Source of the DNA: VGWB01 sp964480945 | GTDB lineage: Bacteria > Bacteroidota > Ignavibacteria > UBA10030 | Length of the DNA stretch: 27,633 bases | NCBI GenBank assembly: GCA_964480945.1 | Contig: CAYZRX010000054.1 | Coordinates: 1 to 27,633 of the forward strand | Reading direction: 5' to 3' | Part shown: positions 24,351-27,633 of the stretch, in pieces | How the letters are laid out: each line of letters begins with the position of its first letter | Numbering within the stretch: position 1 is the first letter of the stretch | The notes under the pieces: generated by a model | What the model was told of the DNA's origin: nothing | Seen by the model: the letters and a program-made list of their open reading frames with translations, nothing else | Databases searched by the model: none | Translations under genes and position numbers: made by a program

Positions 24351-26957
24351 ATGTCCACAAAACGATTTTCAAACCTTCTTCTTCTGACGTTGGGGTCCCT
24401 CTTTGCTCTCTTCTCCCTCTCCCTCTGCCAGACAAACGATCCGGTCGCAGATTCGCGCGGCGCGGTCGTGTCGGGCCAGGCACGGTTTACAGTCCTCACG
24501 CCTCGACTTGTCCGAATGGAGTGGTCCGAGGAGGGGAAGTTTGAAGACCGAGCTTCGTTGGTCTTCATCAACCGAAAGATGCCCGTCCCTCCGTTTAAGA
24601 AGTCTGAGGAGAATGGATGGGTTACACTCCGGACCGAGAATCTTCAGCTCCGCTACAAGGTGGGGAGCGGGAGGTTCGAGAAGGAGAATCTCGAAGTGAC
24701 GTTTGCCTTCGGAGGCAGGCAGATCTCCTGGCATCCCGGAATGAAGGATGAAGGAAATCTCGGAGGAACGATCCGGACGCTCGATGGAGTGAAAGGAGCC
24801 ACGCCGCTTGACCCCGGACTACTGTCAAGAGATGGGTGGGTGGTTGTGGACGATTCGAAACGGCCGCTGTTCGATAGCTCTGCCTGGCCGTGGGTCGTGC
24901 CGCGGCCGGATACGAGCAGTCAGGACCTCTACTTCTTCGCGTACGGGCATGACTACCGGAAGGCATTGTTCGATTTTACGCGCGTGGCGGGGAAGATCCC
25001 GATGCCGCCGCGGTTTGCGTTCGGCCTCTGGTGGTCGCGGTACTGGGCCTACACCGACGAGGAGTTCAAACAGCTCGTCCGCGAGTTCGAAACCTACGAC
25101 GTCCCGCTCGACGTCCTCGTGATCGACATGGATTGGCACCTGACGTTCAATCAGCGATGGTGGAAGAAGATTTTGGATCAGGCAGGTGAACAGCTCGGCT
25201 GGACCGGCTACACGTGGGATAAGAACTACTTTCCCGATCCTGACGCATTCCTAGCGTGGTGCGAGAAACACGGATTGAAGACGCCGCTCAATCTTCACCC
25301 GGCATCCGGCGTTCAGCCGCATGAGGAACACTATCCTGAAATGGCGAGGGCGATGGGGATCGACCCGGCGACGAAGAAGTACGTCCCGTTCGACATCACC
25401 GACAAGAAGTTCGCGACCAACTTCCTCAATCTGATCATTCGGCCGCTGGAGAGACAGGGAGTCGATTTCTGGTGGCTCGACTGGCAGCAGTGGGGCACGA
25501 CGAAGATCCCCGGCGTGACGCCGACATGGTGGCTGAACTATGTGTTTTTCACGGACATGGAGAGGAAGGATCAGGCCAGGCCGCTCCTTTTCCATCGATG
25601 GGGAGGGCTGGGAAACCATCGATATGAAATCGGATTCTCCGGCGATGTCATCAACGTCTGGGAGTCGCTGGCATTCCAGCCGTACTTCACGGCGACGGCA
25701 GCGAACGTCGGCTACGGTTATTGGAGCCACGACATCGGCGGTCATATGCCGGGACCCGAGCCGCCCGAGCTTTTCACGCGGTGGGTCCAGTCGGGGATCT
25801 TCAGTCCGATCATACGGACGCACACGACGAAGAATCCCGCGGCCGAGCGGCGTATCTGGGCCTATCCGCCCGAGTATTTCAAGGTCATGCGAGATGCCAT
25901 CCTTCTGCGTTATGCATTGATACCGTATATCTACACTGAATCGAGAAGGACCTATGAGACCGGTGTTTCGATCTGCCGGCCGATGTATTTTGACGAGCCT
26001 GATGCGAGGGAGGCATACGAGTTCAGAGACCAATACATGTTCGGCGACGACATGCTTCTTGCGCCCGTGACGACGCCGCTTTCGGAAGACAGCCTTCTTG
26101 CGGCCGAGAAGATCTGGCTGCCCGAAGGGCAGTGGATCGAGTGGTTCACCGGCGAGAAGCTGAAGGGGCCGGCCGTCGTCGAGCGATCCTACGCTCTCGA
26201 CGAGATCCCCGTTTTCGTGAAAGCCGGCGCCATTATCCCGATGCAGCCGAAGATGCGGAATACCCACGAGAAGCCCGTCGATCCGCTGATTCTGACGGTT
26301 TTCCCCGGCGATTCTGGCTCGACGCGGGTGTATGAGGATGAGGGAAACTCACTCGGCTACCGGAAAGGGGAGTTCGCGTGGACGGGCGTTCGAACATCGA
26401 CTGCAGGTTCGGGATCGTTCAAGGTTGAGATCATGCCTCGGAAGGGGAAGTATCCGGGCATGCTGGCAAAACGCGCTTATGAGCTGCAGCTGCCGGGCTG
26501 GTGGCCGCCCGAGAAGGTCCTGTGCAATGGTCGGACGATCGCTTACTCGCCAACGGAAGGAACGACCGGCTGGCGGTATGACGGGGACAAGCTGACCGCG
26601 ACGATCAGGCTTCCGACCTTCGACGTGGGCCGGAAGGTCGAAGTGATCATCAACCTGCCGGCGAGCGCGACGGGCAAGTCCAGCCTGCTGGATGGGACGC
26701 GCGGCGTACTGGCAAGACTGCGGCGGGTGATGCCTTTGCTCAACTCGACCTGGCCGAAGGAGTGGTCCCCCGAGATCCTCGTCCACGCGGCGCAGACAGG
26801 GGATAGGATCGGATTGCATCCAGCCAATGCCGTGCGGGAGCTCGAAGGGCTTCAGCGCGATCTGCCGGAGGTCATCCGACAGATTCGAGCGCTCGACATC
26901 GATCCCGGGGTCCGCGGGAAGGTGCTCCATCACTTGTCGGGGGTTGCAGGAAACTAG
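24351..26957 (+). CDS. Exported glycoside hydrolase family 31 (alpha-glucosidase/alpha-xylosidase type)
   Basis: 868 residues. The N-terminal signal segment ends SLSLCQ; a lipobox is possible but its -1 residue (Leu) is unusual. It has a GH31 N-terminal beta domain, then a catalytic barrel with DVLVIDMDWH, a nucleophile candidate D377 in WWLDWQQ, an acid/base candidate D432 in FSGDV, YWSHDIGGH and RTHT. GDDMLLAPV, LPEGQWIEWFTGE and VKAGAIIPM mark the following beta domains. About 100 C-terminal residues after VEVIINLP are helical and do not look like a standard GH31 part. Likely cleaves alpha-linked sugars from polysaccharide or glycan outside the cytoplasm; the substrate is not decidable. 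No strong ribosome-binding site is visible. Confidence 0.9.
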   Translation: MSTKRFSNLLLLTLGSLFALFSLSLCQTNDPVADSRGAVVSGQARFTVLTPRLVRMEWSEEGKFEDRASLVFINRKMPVPPFKKSEENGWVTLRTENLQLRYKVGSGRFEKENLEVTFAFGGRQISWHPGMKDEGNLGGTIRTLDGVKGATPLDPGLLSRDGWVVVDDSKRPLFDSSAWPWVVPRPDTSSQDLYFFAYGHDYRKALFDFTRVAGKIPMPPRFAFGLWWSRYWAYTDEEFKQLVREFETYDVPLDVLVIDMDWHLTFNQRWWKKILDQAGEQLGWTGYTWDKNYFPDPDAFLAWCEKHGLKTPLNLHPASGVQPHEEHYPEMARAMGIDPATKKYVPFDITDKKFATNFLNLIIRPLERQGVDFWWLDWQQWGTTKIPGVTPTWWLNYVFFTDMERKDQARPLLFHRWGGLGNHRYEIGFSGDVINVWESLAFQPYFTATAANVGYGYWSHDIGGHMPGPEPPELFTRWVQSGIFSPIIRTHTTKNPAAERRIWAYPPEYFKVMRDAILLRYALIPYIYTESRRTYETGVSICRPMYFDEPDAREAYEFRDQYMFGDDMLLAPVTTPLSEDSLLAAEKIWLPEGQWIEWFTGEKLKGPAVVERSYALDEIPVFVKAGAIIPMQPKMRNTHEKPVDPLILTVFPGDSGSTRVYEDEGNSLGYRKGEFAWTGVRTSTAGSGSFKVEIMPRKGKYPGMLAKRAYELQLPGWWPPEKVLCNGRTIAYSPTEGTTGWRYDGDKLTATIRLPTFDVGRKVEVIINLPASATGKSSLLDGTRGVLARLRRVMPLLNSTWPKEWSPEILVHAAQTGDRIGLHPANAVRELEGLQRDLPEVIRQIRALDIDPGVRGKVLHHLSGVAGN

Positions 26958-26996
26958 TGCCATCACCAAAGAATGATCTTGTGTTTTTGTCCGAAG

Positions 26997-27219
26997 TGCC
27001 GAAGGCATGGCCTTGCCAGACTCCTTCTCACGAAGTGATGCCTTTGGCAGGAGGATCCCTTTGGGACTAGCCCTCTCCTGATCCCGACATAAAACGTCGG
27101 GACACAAAAAGCGTGGAGGAGAGGGGACAAAGTCCCTTCCCCTCTCCCGAAGGTCACGTCCGAAGGACCCCTGCGGGGAAGTGATCCCTTCGGGAGATGC
27201 CTTCGGCATGAGGGGAAGG
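26997..27219. repeat. Dense cluster of small inverted repeats (triloop hairpins) in intergenic DNA
   Basis: Lies in the 444-base gene-free gap 26958-27401. At least seven hairpins with 3-base loops occur: 26997-27007, 27039-27049, 27056-27066, 27158-27168, 27168-27178, 27185-27195 and 27197-27209, with stems of 4-5 bp and loops GAA, TTT, TTC or TGC. A 7-bp hairpin at 27082-27102 is enclosed by a 9-bp stem (27071-27079 with 27117-27125). Alternative longer stems pair 27118-27126 with 27139-27147 and 27135-27144 with 27210-27219. No coding frame explains it. It resembles REP-type extragenic palindromic DNA. Confidence 0.75.
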
Positions 27220-27331
27220 TCAGGATGGGGTCAGCTTGGTACATCGAACCGCTCAAGAAAACACCAGAAGACTTATTTGGAACCGCAGTAGAAGGTGTTT
27301 ATTCCTACACAGCCGATACACAGCCTTTCCT

Positions 27332-27360
27332 TTGCCATTTCCCGCATCGTTGCATATATT
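27332..27360 (+). promoter_or_regulatory. Sigma-70-type promoter for the M28-like peptidase gene
   Basis: TTGCCA (27332-27337), a 17-base spacer and TATATT (27355-27360). Transcription would begin near 27367, 35 bases before ATG 27402. Confidence 0.6.
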
Positions 27361-27401
27361 GAGGGCGGCGTATCAATCATCCTTCCGGAGAAGAACTATT
27401 G

Positions 27402-27633
27402 ATGAAGACTCTCAACTACCTCCTTCTCGCCTCGTTGTTCGTTCACTTTCCATCCTTCTCACAAACAAGTCAGAACCTCCTCGATCCGAAGACTCGGGAC
27501 CTCATCCACGAGGCCTTAAGCGGTGAGCTCGCGAAGGATCACGTCTTCCAGATCACCCGGTTTCACCGAATCCAGGGATCGAGGGGCTATCGGGGCGCGG
27601 CGCAGTATGTGCTGCAGCAGCTGCGTCAATATG
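27402..27633 (+). CDS. N-terminus of a probable exported M28-family (zinc) aminopeptidase, truncated by window end
   Basis: 77 codons are visible from ATG 27402 with GGAG at 27387-27390. A signal peptide (MKTLNYLLLASLFVHFPSFSQ) is followed by a helical segment and then ITRFHRIQGSRGYRGAAQYV. That arrangement, a histidine/GS-x-GY segment followed by an amphipathic helix, is common at the N-terminus of M28 aminopeptidases. The zinc ligands lie beyond the window, so family assignment rests on this segment only. Confidence 0.6.
   Translation, partial: MKTLNYLLLASLFVHFPSFSQTSQNLLDPKTRDLIHEALSGELAKDHVFQITRFHRIQGSRGYRGAAQYVLQQLRQY

Noticed and set aside
26997..27219. CRISPR array reading of the hairpin cluster
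   Set aside because: There is no direct repeat of constant length and no regular spacers; the units are short inverted repeats of varying sequence.

Overview
The window looks like part of a moderately GC-rich chromosome from the Bacteroidota/Chlorobiota (FCB) side of the bacterial tree, most likely Ignavibacteria-like. The main clue is the first protein, which ends in a type IX secretion sorting domain with the YPNPFNPST signature. Other clues are the many secreted Bacteroidota-type hydrolases and a repeat-rich intergenic hairpin block. The placement is inference; no rRNA or phylogenetic marker is present.

Layout: (1) 1-2595, the 3' part of a large secreted surface protein with five IPT/TIG-like repeats of exactly 93 residues, closed by a good terminator. 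(2) 2805-17073, a block built around glutamate. It holds three glutamate dehydrogenases from three different subfamilies (2805-4217, 11119-12480, 15826-17073). Between the first two lies a four-gene redox operon (4581-10942): a NuoE-like subunit with a zinc-ribbon-like tail, a 1062-residue NuoE-like/NuoF/GltD fusion, a short NuoG/HoxU-like Fe-S subunit, and a stand-alone FMN-domain glutamate-synthase-like protein. Between the second and third lies a two-receiver/PEP-synthase-type ATP-binding protein and a 76-residue zinc-ribbon protein. Both are translationally coupled to the third GDH. (3) 17179-23355, mostly cell-envelope and secreted genes: an S9 peptidase (DPP-like), a HEAT-repeat protein on the minus strand, an exported histidine phosphatase, an exported oligopeptidase B and an RDD membrane protein. 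(4) 23765-26957, a small pilin-like protein and a GH31 glycosidase. (5) 26958-27401, a dense cluster of small inverted repeats, then the start of a probable M28 peptidase at 27402 that runs out of the window.

How it may fit together (inference): exported peptidases supply peptides, and GDHs interconvert glutamate, 2-oxoglutarate and ammonia while exchanging NAD(P)H. The 4581-10942 operon looks like a soluble NADH/ferredoxin complex of the HydABC-like (Bfu) electron-bifurcating type. Its usual hydrogenase or formate dehydrogenase end is replaced by a GltD-like flavoprotein module and a GltB-type FMN protein. That FMN protein lacks the glutamine amidotransferase domain and the usual 3Fe-4S motif but has an N-terminal four-cysteine motif, so the true reaction is open. 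This operon is the best candidate here for an undescribed system. The receiver/ATP-binding protein coupled to a GDH is the second.
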